This document shows positions 37,498 through 46,114 of a stretch of 64,000 bases of DNA, piece by piece. Under the pieces are notes generated by a model. That model searched no databases and was not told where the DNA came from. It saw only the letters and a list, made by a program, of their open reading frames with translations. The translations under genes were made by a program, and so were the position numbers. Location of the stretch: the NCBI RefSeq assembly GCF_024519315.1, contig NZ_JANIIC010000002.1, forward strand, positions 62,001-126,000, read 5' to 3'. Source of the DNA: Streptomyces malaysiensis subsp. samsunensis (GTDB taxonomy: Bacteria > Actinomycetota > Actinomycetes > Streptomycetales > Streptomycetaceae). Numbering within the stretch: the stretch's first letter is position 1; every line of letters begins with the position of its first letter.

Positions 37498-38270
37498 CCA
37501 CCTCCGAACCCGCGCACTCCTACCCCGCCCGTCAGGCCCCCGGCGCCGAAACCGTCGCCGAGCTGGACGCACGGGTCATCGACTGCCGTGCCTGCCCCCG
37601 CCTGGTCGAGTGGCGGGAGGAGGCCGCCCGCACCAAGCGCCGGGCCTACGCCGACTGGGACTACTGGGGGCGTCCGGTGCCCGGCTTCGGACCGGCGGAC
37701 GCCGCGGTGGCGATCGTGGGTCTGGCACCGGCCGCCCACGGCGGAAACCGTACGGGCCGGATGTTCACCGGCGACCGCGCCGGCGACTTCCTGTACGCCG
37801 CGCTGTACGACCTGGGGCTGGCCAACCGGCCCACCGCCACCCACCGCGGCGACGGTCTGGAGCTGCGCGGGGTCAGGCTCACCTCACCGGTGCGCTGTGC
37901 CCCGCCCGCCAACCGCCCCACCCCCGGGGAGCGGGACACCTGCCGCCCCTGGCTGGCCCGGGAGCTGCGGCTGCTGCGGCCGACGCTGCGGGCCGTCGTC
38001 GTGCTCGGCGCGTTCGGCTGGCAAGCCGTGCTGCCCGTGCTGGAGGCGGCCGGATGGGCCGTGCCCAGGCCACGGCCGGTGTTCGCGCACGGCGCGCGGA
38101 CCACGCTGCGGGCGACCGACGGCGGGGCGCCGCTCACGCTCTTCGGCTGCTACCACGTGAGCCAGCAGAACACCTTCACCGGACGGCTCACCCCGGCCAT
38201 GCTGCGCGAGGTGCTGGGCGCCGCGGCGGAGGCGGCGGGGCTCGCGGTGTCCGGGACCGATCCGTCCTGA
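37494..38270 (+). CDS. Type-5 uracil-DNA glycosylase (UdgB)
   Basis: A 258-residue family-5 uracil-DNA glycosylase that removes uracil and deaminated bases. Cysteines that bind the Fe-S cluster begin with DCRACPRLVEW near 31-41, with further Cys in SPVRCAPP and ERDTCRPW. The active-site block GLAPAAHGGNRTGRMFTGDR is at about 81-100. The second motif is YHVSQQNTFTGRLT (about 223-236), in which His stacks on the base. ATG 37494 overlaps the PolX stop by 4 nt. Together the pair makes a compact base-excision repair operon, which ends in a strong hairpin. Confidence 0.88.
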   Translation: MTTSEPAHSYPARQAPGAETVAELDARVIDCRACPRLVEWREEAARTKRRAYADWDYWGRPVPGFGPADAAVAIVGLAPAAHGGNRTGRMFTGDRAGDFLYAALYDLGLANRPTATHRGDGLELRGVRLTSPVRCAPPANRPTPGERDTCRPWLARELRLLRPTLRAVVVLGAFGWQAVLPVLEAAGWAVPRPRPVFAHGARTTLRATDGGAPLTLFGCYHVSQQNTFTGRLTPAMLREVLGAAAEAAGLAVSGTDPS

Positions 38271-38280
38271 CCGGGAAGGG

Positions 38281-38320
38281 GAGGCCCCGGGCACTGGGGC
38301 AGGAGGGCGCCCGGGGCCTC
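38281..38320. terminator. Hairpin terminator between convergent genes
   Basis: GAGGCCCCGGGC (38281-38292) and GCCCGGGGCCTC (38309-38320) form a perfect 12-bp stem with a 16-nt loop, 10 nt after the glycosylase stop and 20 nt before the end of the convergent protease gene. Confidence 0.78.
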
Positions 38321-38339
38321 GTTCATGGGGTGGGCCGGA

Positions 38340-39872
38340 TCAGTTGAGACTCTGGCCCGTGTCGCTGCCGGTGTCACCGGCTCCGGCGGCGGCGCCTGTG
38401 TCACCGGCGCCCGCGTCGCCCGCTCCCGCGTTGCCCGCACCGGCGGCGTCACCGGCACCGCCCGCCGCGTCGCCGCCACCGGCCGCATCACCGGCACCGC
38501 CCGCCGCGTCGCCGCCACCGGCTCCGCCGTCGCCCACGCCGATGACCGCGCCGGTGGCCTCCAGTGCGGCGGTCACCGGCTGGAAGAACGTCTCGCCGCC
38601 CTGGGTGCAGTCGCCGCTGCCACCGGAGGTCAGCCCGACCGCCGCGTCCTCGGCGAACATCGCACCGCCGCTGTCGCCGGGCTCGGCGCACACATCGGTC
38701 TGGATGAGGCCGTTGACGATGTCGCCGTTGCCGTAGTTCACCGTGGCATTGAGACCGGTGACCGTGCCGTCGGTGACCCCGGTCGTGGAACCGGAGCGCT
38801 GCACCTTCAGGCCCACGCTCGCCTCGACGGCGCGCCCGATCTCCTGGGTGCTGCCGTTCTGGAGGTCGACCGTGCTGGACGCCTGGGTGGTGGCGTCGTC
38901 GTACATCACCAGCGCGAAGTCGCTCTCGGGGAACTGGGAGTCCTGCACCGTGCCCACCTGCTGGGCACCGGCCTGGTCCGAGCTCCAGGTCTGGGATTCG
39001 TTGCCACAGTGGCCGGCGGTCAGGAAGCCCGGGGCGCCGTCGACGCTGACGTTGAAGCCCAGCGAACAGCGGGCGCCACCGCCGAAGATGGCATCGCCGC
39101 CGTCGAGCCCACCGGCCGCGGCGTCCCCGCCGCCACCGGCGTCACCCGCACCACCCGAGGCATCCCCGGCACCGCCCGCACCCGCGTCACCCGCACCACC
39201 CGCAGCATCCCCGGCACCGCCCGTGCCCGCGTCCCCAGCACCGCCCACCGCGCCGGTACCGGCGTCGCCCGCGCCACCCGCCGCGCCCGCGCCATCCCCC
39301 GCGTCCCCGGCGCCCGTGCCGCCGTTGTCGCCGGGCTGGGCCGCTTCCCCGCCGTCGAACTTCTTGAACTCGCCCTGGCTGCGCCTGACGCTGACCGTGC
39401 CCTCCATCTGGCCGGTGGCCTTGGTCAGCGTGGCCCACTTGGCGCCGGTCACCGTCCGGTCGGCGGTCACCTGGACCTTGTTGGTGACCGGGTCGATCGA
39501 CCAGGCGGTGCCGGGCACCGACGCATCGCTGCTCAGCGTCTCGGTGGCGGCCTTCAGCTCGGCCATGCTGTTCTGGACGACCTTCGCCACGGCGCCCTGG
39601 GCACGGACGGACTCGGCGGAGTCCTGGTCCATCACATTCATGACCAGCTGGCGGTTCGCGCCGTCGTAGTACCAGCCCGCGCCGTTGTCACCGAGGTCAG
39701 AGGCGAGGCTCCGCGCGAGCTTCACGGCGGCCGGGGACGAGAAGGTCTTCGCGCCCGACGTCTCATCCGGGTTCGCGTTCGCGTTGGGCAGCAGAATGGC
39801 CGCTGCCCCGAGCGCGGCGATGGCGGCTCCGGAAATGGCGAGGGTCCGCTTGTTCACACGTCGGTGGCTCAA
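38340..39872 (-). CDS. Secreted S1 (alpha-lytic-type) serine protease with low-complexity linkers
   Basis: A 510-residue exported protease from TTG 39872 (GGAGG 8 nt upstream; GTG 39857 possible). A signal helix (TLAISGAAIAALGAAAILL) is followed by a prodomain to about 180. Then comes an unusual linker of about 85 residues built from GDAG/GGAGDA repeats, and the catalytic domain: His in FLTAGHCG (about 288), Asp in PESDFALV (about 314), Ser in EPGDSGGAMF (about 402). A second repeat tail of Gly/Ala/Asp, about 65 residues, ends the protein with no domain after it. Prodomains normally join the protease directly, so the linker is odd. The triad is intact. Confidence 0.85.
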   Translation of the reverse strand: MSHRRVNKRTLAISGAAIAALGAAAILLPNANANPDETSGAKTFSSPAAVKLARSLASDLGDNGAGWYYDGANRQLVMNVMDQDSAESVRAQGAVAKVVQNSMAELKAATETLSSDASVPGTAWSIDPVTNKVQVTADRTVTGAKWATLTKATGQMEGTVSVRRSQGEFKKFDGGEAAQPGDNGGTGAGDAGDGAGAAGGAGDAGTGAVGGAGDAGTGGAGDAAGGAGDAGAGGAGDASGGAGDAGGGGDAAAGGLDGGDAIFGGGARCSLGFNVSVDGAPGFLTAGHCGNESQTWSSDQAGAQQVGTVQDSQFPESDFALVMYDDATTQASSTVDLQNGSTQEIGRAVEASVGLKVQRSGSTTGVTDGTVTGLNATVNYGNGDIVNGLIQTDVCAEPGDSGGAMFAEDAAVGLTSGGSGDCTQGGETFFQPVTAALEATGAVIGVGDGGAGGGDAAGGAGDAAGGGDAAGGAGDAAGAGNAGAGDAGAGDTGAAAGAGDTGSDTGQSLN

Positions 39873-40066
39873 CTCACTGACCTCCAGTCGGGGATGCGCG
39901 GCAGGCGGGTACGGAGCGCTTGTGCGTTCCGCCCCCGCCTCCGCGCGGGGCCACCACGTCGTACGAGGACGCGTCGCCCCGCTCTCACCCGTACTCAAGG
40001 TCTGATGAATGGCTGCGCCGAACGGTGCGGACGGGTAGGCTCCGCCGGTTCGGCCGACCGGCCCGG

Positions 40067-40429
40067 CTACCGGGAGTGCCTACCCGCGCTCGGCGCCTTG
40101 GCCTGTGCGCTCAGCTGCCACACCTCGCCGAGCGCCATCCGCTCCGACTCGGCGGGGGAACCGCCGGTGTCCTCGAAGTGGTCGACATACGCGCCGATGA
40201 ACTCCTGCCAGCGCTGGTTGGCCGGGTCCTCGTCCAGCGCCGCCATCGCGGCGGCGAAGTCCTCGCAGTCCACGAGGTGGAAGAGATGGCCCCCACTGCG
40301 CCAGATCCGCCAGTCGGTGATCCCGGCTCGTCGCAGCGCGGCCGGCAGGTCCTCCGGGACCGTGGCGTGCGCCTGCTCATAACCGGACTCCTGGCCCTCC
40401 TTGAGAACCGAGTGCAACGCCACCCGCAT
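40067..40429 (-). CDS. L-rhamnose mutarotase-like protein (DUF718)
   Basis: A 120-residue alpha+beta-barrel protein of the RhaM family, which interconverts alpha and beta anomers of L-rhamnose. It starts MRVALHSVLKEGQESGYEQAHATVPEDL and has DWRIWRSGGHLFHLVDCEDFAAAM (near 38-61) with the conserved aromatic/His positions, and WQEFIGAYVD near 75. ATG 40429 has GGAGGAGCG. No rhamnose isomerase, kinase or transporter is near, so this may serve another deoxy sugar. A strong terminator of the upstream GH16 gene separates it from that gene. Confidence 0.8.
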   Translation of the reverse strand: MRVALHSVLKEGQESGYEQAHATVPEDLPAALRRAGITDWRIWRSGGHLFHLVDCEDFAAAMAALDEDPANQRWQEFIGAYVDHFEDTGGSPAESERMALGEVWQLSAQAKAPSAGRHSR

Positions 40430-40450
40430 CGACGCTCCTCCTTCTGCCGC

Positions 40451-40491
40451 GGCCGTTGCCGGGCGGCCGTGGCGGCCGCCCGTCAACGGCC
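40451..40491 (-). terminator. Double-stem terminator after the GH16 gene
   Basis: An outer stem GGCCGTTG (40451-40458)/CAACGGCC (40484-40491) encloses an inner stem GGGCGGCC (40461-40468)/GGCCGCCC (40474-40481). It begins 17 nt beyond the GH16 stop. Confidence 0.75.
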
Positions 40492-40507
40492 CATGATGCA
40501 GCGCTGA

Positions 40508-42397
40508 CTACTTCTGTTCGACGCGCACCCAGTCCACCTCCGCCTGCACTCCCCCGGCCGCGATGCGGTCGACGCTGGACTGCGGCAGACCCCAGTAGGG
40601 GGTGGTGACCTTGTTCCATCCGGCGGGGTACGCCCCGCCCAGGGCGAGGTTGAGGATGACGTACTGGTTGTGGCTGAACACCCACTGGCCACGGGTGGAT
40701 TCGAGCTTGTTGCGGCTCGTCTCCTGGACCACCCGGTCGTCGACGAGGAAGCGCATCCCGGTGGGTGTCCACTCCACCGCGTAGGTGTGCCACTGGTCGG
40801 CGCGGCCGCCGCCCTCGTAGATCTGGCGGGCGCCGATGTTGCCGTCCGCCGAATAGCCGGGGCCGTGCAGGGCGGTGCTGGTCCGGTCGCCGTAGCCGAT
40901 GTTCTCCATGATGTCGGTCTCGCCGGAGGAGGGCCAGGACACCGACGGATTGTCCACATCGCTGCCCAGCAGCCAGAACGCGGGCCAGAACCCGTCGCCG
41001 ACCGGCAGCTTCATCCGGGCGCTGACCCGCCCGTAGGTGAAGTCCATCTTGGTGTTGGTGTCGATGCGTCCGGAGGTGAAGTCGTAGGTGCCGCCGCCCG
41101 CCTGGGTGCAGCCCTTGCAGTACTTCGCCCTGAGGACGAGGTTGCCGTTCTCGGTGCGGATGTTGTCGGGCGAGTCGACATACGCCTGCGACTCGCCGTT
41201 GACCGATCCCATCTCCTGGCCGGTCCGCACCACACGCCACTTGGAGCGGTCGAGCGAGGCACCGGTGAAGTCGTCGAAGAACGTGGTGCGGTACGCCCCG
41301 GACTGTTCACCGGGGAGCGCGGGGTACGCGGCGGAGGCGCTCCCACCCGTGCCCCAGACCTGGAACTCATAGAGGGAGTAACCGAATTGGGCGGTGGCCG
41401 GGGCCGGGTTGTAGAAGGAGCGGCGCTCCTTGCCGAGCATCCGCACATAGCGGCCGCCGGCGGGCTGCGACAGCTTCACGGTGTCATGGCGGCCCACCGC
41501 GTCGGCGGGGGACTTGACGTCCGCGCGGCGGGCGGCCACGTCGGCGGCGGAGGGCTGGTAGACCGTGCGCCAGTTGCGGTTGTCGTCGGACACCTGGAGC
41601 TGGTAGTCGACCGCGTAGGCGGCCTCCCAGTGGAGGTCGACGGTGTCGATGGTGGAGGTCGCGCCGAGGTCCACCGAGACCCAGCGGTCGGCGTTCCAGT
41701 CGCTGGACCAGCGGGTCTGGTCGTCCTTGAGATTGGCGGGCCAGCCGCCGTCGGTGACGAAGGCCGGTGAATTGCTCGCGTGCTGGTAGTAGTTGGAGTA
41801 GGCGGGGTGGTTCAGGGCGAGATTGGTCCGGCTGGTGGACGCCGGGGCGGGCTCGCTGCCGTAGACCTTGAACGAGTACAGCGAATAGCCGTAGGGCGTA
41901 CCGCGCTCGATGCCACGCATCCGTACGTAGCGGCCGGTGACGTCCTGCGGATAGGTGTGGGCGGTGAGGGATCCTCCGGTACCGGCGTCCTCGGTGAAGA
42001 AGGGGGTCCAGTCGGTGCCGTTCTTCGACACCTCCAGGACATATCTCTTGCCGTAGGCGGCCTCCCAGTCCAGGACGACCCGGTCGATCCGGATGGTGGC
42101 GCCGAGGTCGACACGGATCCATGCGTCATTGGTGAACGGGCTGGCCCAGCGGGTGGACCCGTTGCCGTCGAAGGCCAGGCCCGGTCCGGTGCCGTCGTTC
42201 TCGCTGCCGGACGCGGTGACGGCGCCGGGGTTCGCGGCGTACGCGGCCGCCGCCCGGTCGGTGTCCCATGTCGCCTGGGCGGCGGCCGCGGTGGAGTGCG
42301 ACGTGGGAGTGGCGAGGGCCGGGCCCGTGGACAGCAGTGCCACCGTGGCCAGGGTGGCGAGGGCGCTCAGCAGCGTGCGGGAGGTACGGGATGGCAT
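40508..42397 (-). CDS. Secreted GH16 beta-glucanase with two discoidin modules
   Basis: A 629-residue exported protein. Signal peptide MPSRTSRTLLSALATLATVALL is followed by two F5/8 type C (discoidin/CBM32-like) modules (about 45-195 and 205-355, ending YSLYSFKVYG and YSLYEFQVWG). The GH16 catalytic domain covers about 375-629. It carries the nucleophile/acid signature GETDIMENIG (about 490-499), the arrangement found in laminarinase-type endo-beta-1,3-glucanases. HTYAVEWTPTGMRFLVDD and LNLALGGAYPAG are further GH16 blocks. ATG 42397 has GAGGAG. It should cleave beta-1,3-glucan outside the cell and feed the GH1/ABC operon encoded upstream on the same strand. A long repeat-rich gap separates the two units. 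Confidence 0.88.
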   Translation of the reverse strand: MPSRTSRTLLSALATLATVALLSTGPALATPTSHSTAAAAQATWDTDRAAAAYAANPGAVTASGSENDGTGPGLAFDGNGSTRWASPFTNDAWIRVDLGATIRIDRVVLDWEAAYGKRYVLEVSKNGTDWTPFFTEDAGTGGSLTAHTYPQDVTGRYVRMRGIERGTPYGYSLYSFKVYGSEPAPASTSRTNLALNHPAYSNYYQHASNSPAFVTDGGWPANLKDDQTRWSSDWNADRWVSVDLGATSTIDTVDLHWEAAYAVDYQLQVSDDNRNWRTVYQPSAADVAARRADVKSPADAVGRHDTVKLSQPAGGRYVRMLGKERRSFYNPAPATAQFGYSLYEFQVWGTGGSASAAYPALPGEQSGAYRTTFFDDFTGASLDRSKWRVVRTGQEMGSVNGESQAYVDSPDNIRTENGNLVLRAKYCKGCTQAGGGTYDFTSGRIDTNTKMDFTYGRVSARMKLPVGDGFWPAFWLLGSDVDNPSVSWPSSGETDIMENIGYGDRTSTALHGPGYSADGNIGARQIYEGGGRADQWHTYAVEWTPTGMRFLVDDRVVQETSRNKLESTRGQWVFSHNQYVILNLALGGAYPAGWNKVTTPYWGLPQSSVDRIAAGGVQAEVDWVRVEQK

Positions 42398-42433
42398 GCG
42401 GCTCTCCTCGATGAGGTGGTGGGGGTGCGTGTG

Positions 42434-42505
42434 CGGTGCCGATGTGCCGTCGTGCCGATGTGCCGTCGTGCCGTCGTGCCGAGGTGTTTCCGTCGTGCCG
42501 ATGTG
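42434..42505. repeat. Short GTGCCGTC/GTGCCGAT tandem repeats upstream of GH16
   Basis: Units of 8-9 nt (GTGCCGATGTGCCGTCGTGC type) recur about eight times in the GH16 upstream region, with degenerate copies to about 42505. They lie where the promoter should be. Confidence 0.65.
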
Positions 42506-42540
42506 CTTTGCGTTGTAGCTGTGTGGCGCGGGTGGGGTTT

Positions 42541-42837
42541 TCCCCTCCCCGCCCCTTCCCGTTACCAGGGCTCCGCCCCTGGACCCCGAGGTCCGGGGCG
42601 GAGCCCCCAACGCGGCGGAACCGCAATCGACGCCTCGGGAAGGGGCGGAGCCCCGCTCCGGGGCCTGGGGCGGATGCCCCAGCTGCGGGGCCCGGGGCAC
42701 GGGGTTTGGGGCGGAGCCCCGGTTACGGGGCCTGGGTCCGATGCCCCAGCTGCGGGGCCCGGGGCAGAGCCCCGGTTACGGGAAGGGGCGGGGAGGGGGC
42801 AAGTCCGGCGCAGGCGGAAGGCCCCCTCGGGCACCTC
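42541..42837. repeat. GC-rich direct and inverted repeats in the GH16/GH1 gap
   Basis: The 440-nt gap 42398-42837 has no gene. An inverted repeat GGGCTCCGCCCC (42568-42579)/GGGGCGGAGCCC (42595-42606) brackets a GGACC..GGTCC dyad. Further on, a block of about 40 nt (ATGCCCCAGCTGCGGGGCCC core) occurs twice, near 42673 and 42750, with CGGAGCCCCGGTTACGGG-type flanks also duplicated. The composition and the repeated unit suggest mobile intergenic GC-rich elements rather than a promoter. Confidence 0.7.
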
Positions 42838-44202
42838 CTAGGCGGCGCGGCGGGCCCGGCCCCGGTGTTCGCGGATGATCTCCGCGTAGCGGTGGCCGGT
42901 CCCCTTGATGGTGCGGACTTGGGTGTCGTAGTCGACGTGGACGAGGCCGAAGCGCTTGTCGTAGCCGTAGGCCCACTCGAAGTTGTCGAGCAGCGACCAG
43001 GCGAAGTAGCCGGCCAGCGGGGCGCCCTTGGCTGCCGCCGAGGCGCACGCCGCGAGGTGCTGGACGAGGTAGTCCTGGCGCTCGGGGTCGTCCACGGTCC
43101 CGTCCGGGCGTACGACATCGGGGTAGGCGGAGCCGTTCTCGGTGACGTACAGCTTGCGGGCGCCGTATTCGCCGGTCAGGCGCAGCAGGAGGGTTTCGAT
43201 ACCGGTGGCGTCGATCTCCCAGTCCATGCCCGTGCGGGGGACGTCCGGGCGGCGGATGGCACGGGCGTGCGGGGCCGGGCCGGTGGGGTCGTCGGTGACG
43301 GTGGCCGGGAAGTAGTAGTTCAGGCCCAGCCAGTCCAGGGGCGCGGCGATGGTCTCCAGGTCGCCGGGGCGCTCGGGCAGTTCGACCCCGTACACCTCGC
43401 GCATGTCCGCGGGGAAGCCGCGGCCGTGGACCGGGTCCAGCCACCAGCGGTTGGTGTGGCCGTCCTCGCGCCGCGCGGCCGCCTGGTCCTCCGGCCGGTC
43501 GCTGGCGGCCTCGACGGTGCTGAGGTTGTTGACGATGCCGACCTCGGCGCGCGGCGCCGCGGCCCGGATCGCCTGGGCGGCCAGGCCGTGGCCGAGCAGC
43601 AGGTGGTACGAGGCGCGGACCGCCGCGGTGAGATCCGTGAACCCGGGCGCCATCACGCCTTGGAGGTGGCCGATCCAGGCGGAGCACAGCGGCTCGTTGA
43701 GGGTGGTCCAGTGGTGCACCCGGTCGCCGAGGCGTTCGGCCACCACCGAGGCGTACGCGGCGAAGTGCTCCGCGGTGTCGCGCTCGGGCCAGCCGCCCCG
43801 GTCCTGGAGCACCTGGGGCAGGTCCCAGTGGTACAGGGTGACGGACGGGGTGATGCCCGCCTCCAGCAGGCCGTCGATCAGCTGGTCGTAGAAGGCCAGG
43901 CCCTTGGCGTTGACCGGCCCGTCGCCGCCGGGGACCACCCGTGGCCAGGCGATGGACAGCCGGTAGGCGTTGGTGCCCAGCCGTTTCATCAGCCCGATGT
44001 CCTCGCGCCAGCGGTGGTAGTGGTCGCAGGCCACATCGCCGTGGTCATCGCCCGCGATCTTGCCGGGGGTGTGCGAGAAGGTGTCCCAGATCGAGGGCGA
44101 CCGTCCGTCCTCGGCGACGGCTCCCTCGACCTGGTAGGCGGAGGTGGCCGTGCCCCACAGGAAGTCGTGCGGGAGGGCTGTGAGGTCCAGGGGTTCGGAC
44201 AC
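42838..44202 (-). CDS. GH1 beta-glucosidase
   Basis: A 454-residue cytoplasmic GH1 enzyme (no signal peptide) that hydrolyses imported beta-glucosides to glucose. It begins [19 protein letters not shown], has SIAWPRV and the acid/base [11 protein letters not shown] (Glu near 168). The nucleophile is in [10 protein letters not shown] (Glu near 353) and the sugar-binding [22 protein letters not shown] lies near 402-423. GTG 44202 has AAAGGA upstream. It is the last gene of the ABC importer operon (29 nt after the permease gene), so substrate enters by the ABC system and is cleaved here. Likely substrate: laminari- or cello-oligosaccharides. Confidence 0.92.
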   Translation of the reverse strand: MSEPLDLTALPHDFLWGTATSAYQVEGAVAEDGRSPSIWDTFSHTPGKIAGDDHGDVACDHYHRWREDIGLMKRLGTNAYRLSIAWPRVVPGGDGPVNAKGLAFYDQLIDGLLEAGITPSVTLYHWDLPQVLQDRGGWPERDTAEHFAAYASVVAERLGDRVHHWTTLNEPLCSAWIGHLQGVMAPGFTDLTAAVRASYHLLLGHGLAAQAIRAAAPRAEVGIVNNLSTVEAASDRPEDQAAARREDGHTNRWWLDPVHGRGFPADMREVYGVELPERPGDLETIAAPLDWLGLNYYFPATVTDDPTGPAPHARAIRRPDVPRTGMDWEIDATGIETLLLRLTGEYGARKLYVTENGSAYPDVVRPDGTVDDPERQDYLVQHLAACASAAAKGAPLAGYFAWSLLDNFEWAYGYDKRFGLVHVDYDTQVRTIKGTGHRYAEIIREHRGRARRAA

Positions 44203-44231
44203 GTACGTCCTTTCAGAGGTGGGGAGGCCGG

Positions 44232-45107
44232 TCACTTCACGGCTCCGGCGGTGAGTCCGGCGACGAGGTAGCGCTGGAGGAGCAGGAAGCCCGCGACCAC
44301 GGGGACACTGACGACGAGCGAGGCGGCCATGACCTGGTTCCAGTACACCTCGGTCTGGGTGGCGTAGCCCTGGAGGCCGACGGCGAGGGTGCGGGTGGTG
44401 TCGTTGGTCATCACGGACGCGAAGAGCACCTCGCCCCAGGCGGTCATGAACGCGTAGACGGCGACGGCGACGATGCCGGGGATCGCGGCCGGGACGACGA
44501 CCCGGAACAGCGCGCCGAGCGGTCCGCAGCCGTCCACCATCGCCGCCTCGTCCAGATCGCGCGGCACCGAGTCGAAGTACCCGATGAGCATCCAGATCGA
44601 GAACGGCAGCGAGAAGGTGAGATAGGTGAGGATGAGGCCGCCCCGGGAGCCGAAGAGGGCGATACCGGTGGCGTTGCCGATGTTCACGTAGATGAGGAAC
44701 AGCGGCAGCAGGAAGAGGATCCCGGGGAACATCTGGGTGGACAGGACGGTGACGGTGAACACCCGCTTGCCCCGGAAGCGGTACCGGCTGACCGCGTACG
44801 CGGCGAAGACGGCGATCACCACCGAACACACGGTGGCCGCGCCCGCCACGATGACCGAGTTCACGAAGTAGTCGGCGAGCGGGACGGTCGACCAGATGTC
44901 GATGTAGGGGCGGATGGTCAGCCCGCTCGGCAGCCAGCGGAACGTGCCCGACACGTCCTGGAGCGGCTTCAGGGAGCTGGACACCATCACGTACACCGGC
45001 AGCAGCACGAAGCCCGTGAGCAGGGTGAGGAAGATCCGGCGGGCCCAGAGGAAGGACCGGGGCGCGGCCATCGGCGAACGGGGCGCCCCCTGGGAGGTGC
45101 TAGACAT
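44232..45107 (-). CDS. Sugar ABC transporter permease, MalG type
   Basis: A 291-residue inner permease of the carbohydrate uptake-1 family. It has six hydrophobic segments and the EAA loop [28 protein letters not shown] near 192-219, which docks on the ATPase. ATG 45107 overlaps the MalF-type gene by 8 nt and has GAAGGAAGA upstream. As usual in Streptomyces, no ATPase gene is in the operon; a shared MsiK-type ATPase encoded elsewhere probably energises it. Confidence 0.9.
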   Translation of the reverse strand: MSSTSQGAPRSPMAAPRSFLWARRIFLTLLTGFVLLPVYVMVSSSLKPLQDVSGTFRWLPSGLTIRPYIDIWSTVPLADYFVNSVIVAGAATVCSVVIAVFAAYAVSRYRFRGKRVFTVTVLSTQMFPGILFLLPLFLIYVNIGNATGIALFGSRGGLILTYLTFSLPFSIWMLIGYFDSVPRDLDEAAMVDGCGPLGALFRVVVPAAIPGIVAVAVYAFMTAWGEVLFASVMTNDTTRTLAVGLQGYATQTEVYWNQVMAASLVVSVPVVAGFLLLQRYLVAGLTAGAVK

Positions 45108-46101
45108 CGGCCGTCTTCCTTCGTCGGGAGGTCAGCAGCAGGTATCCGCCCGTCACCACGAGCAGGAAGAGCAGCAACAGGACGGACATCGCGGACCCGG
45201 TGCCGAAGTTCCAGGTGGCGAACGTCGTCTGGTAGACGTGGATCGAGATGAGGTCCGCGGCCTCCGGCGCCGCCTTGCCGAACAGCACATACGGGGTGTT
45301 GAAGTCGTTGAACGTCCACAGGAACAGCACCAGCACCAGCACCTGGTTGACCGGGGCCAGCGAGGGCAGGGTGATGCGGCGGATCTGCTGCCACATCCCG
45401 GCGCCGTCGAGGGCGGCCGCCTCGTAGAGCTCCTTGGGGATGTTCTGGAGACCGGCCATGACGACGAGGAACGCGAACGGCCAGCCCTTCCACACCGACA
45501 CGGTCAGCAGCGCGATGAAGCTGTTGTCGCCGATCAGCCAGAACGAGGGCTTGTCGGTGAGGCCCAGCTGGTCGTGGAGGACGTGGTTCACCAGCCCGTT
45601 GTCGTGCTGGAACATGAACGCCCAGGTGATGACGGCGGCGTAGACCGGCAGCGCGTAGGGGACCAGGAACAGGGCGCGCAGCAGGCCCCGTCCGCGGAAG
45701 GTGTCCTGGAGGAAGATGGCGGTGGCGGTGCCGAGCAGCCAGCACAGTCCGACCGACAGCACGGTGAAACCGCAGGTGACCCAGAACGAGTGGAGCAGCG
45801 CCTCACCGGCAGGCGCGTTGAAGTCCACCGAGATCTTGTAGTTGTCGAATCCGGACCAGGGGGCGGCGCCCCAGTCCCGGATGGAGAACCGGGTGAGCGC
45901 CTTGAAGCTCATCAGGATGCCCATCACCATCGGCACCAGATGGACCAGGAGCTCGAGGACCAGGGCGGGCAGAAGCAGCAGGTACGGCAGTCCGATGCGA
46001 CGGATCCGCCCGGGGCGGCGCGGGCCTCGCGCCGCCCCGGGGGTGCTCCCCGCCGACTCCGTCCGCCCGTCTGTCTTGGCGGTAGCGGTCGTGGTGGTCA
46101 T
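45100..46101 (-). CDS. Sugar ABC transporter permease, MalF type
   Basis: A 333-residue permease with a Thr/Pro-rich hydrophilic N-terminus of about 35 residues. Hydrophobic segments follow, starting with GLPYLLLLPALVLELLVHL. The EAA loop IPKELYEAAALDGAGMWQQIRRITLPSL is near 213-240. It pairs with the MalG-type permease to form the channel. ATG 46101 lies 13 nt after the binding-protein gene. The ribosome site is weak, so translation may depend on coupling with the upstream gene. Confidence 0.9.
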   Translation of the reverse strand: MTTTTATAKTDGRTESAGSTPGAARGPRRPGRIRRIGLPYLLLLPALVLELLVHLVPMVMGILMSFKALTRFSIRDWGAAPWSGFDNYKISVDFNAPAGEALLHSFWVTCGFTVLSVGLCWLLGTATAIFLQDTFRGRGLLRALFLVPYALPVYAAVITWAFMFQHDNGLVNHVLHDQLGLTDKPSFWLIGDNSFIALLTVSVWKGWPFAFLVVMAGLQNIPKELYEAAALDGAGMWQQIRRITLPSLAPVNQVLVLVLFLWTFNDFNTPYVLFGKAAPEAADLISIHVYQTTFATWNFGTGSAMSVLLLLFLLVVTGGYLLLTSRRRKTADV

Positions 46102-46114
46102 GGGGTGTCCGCAC

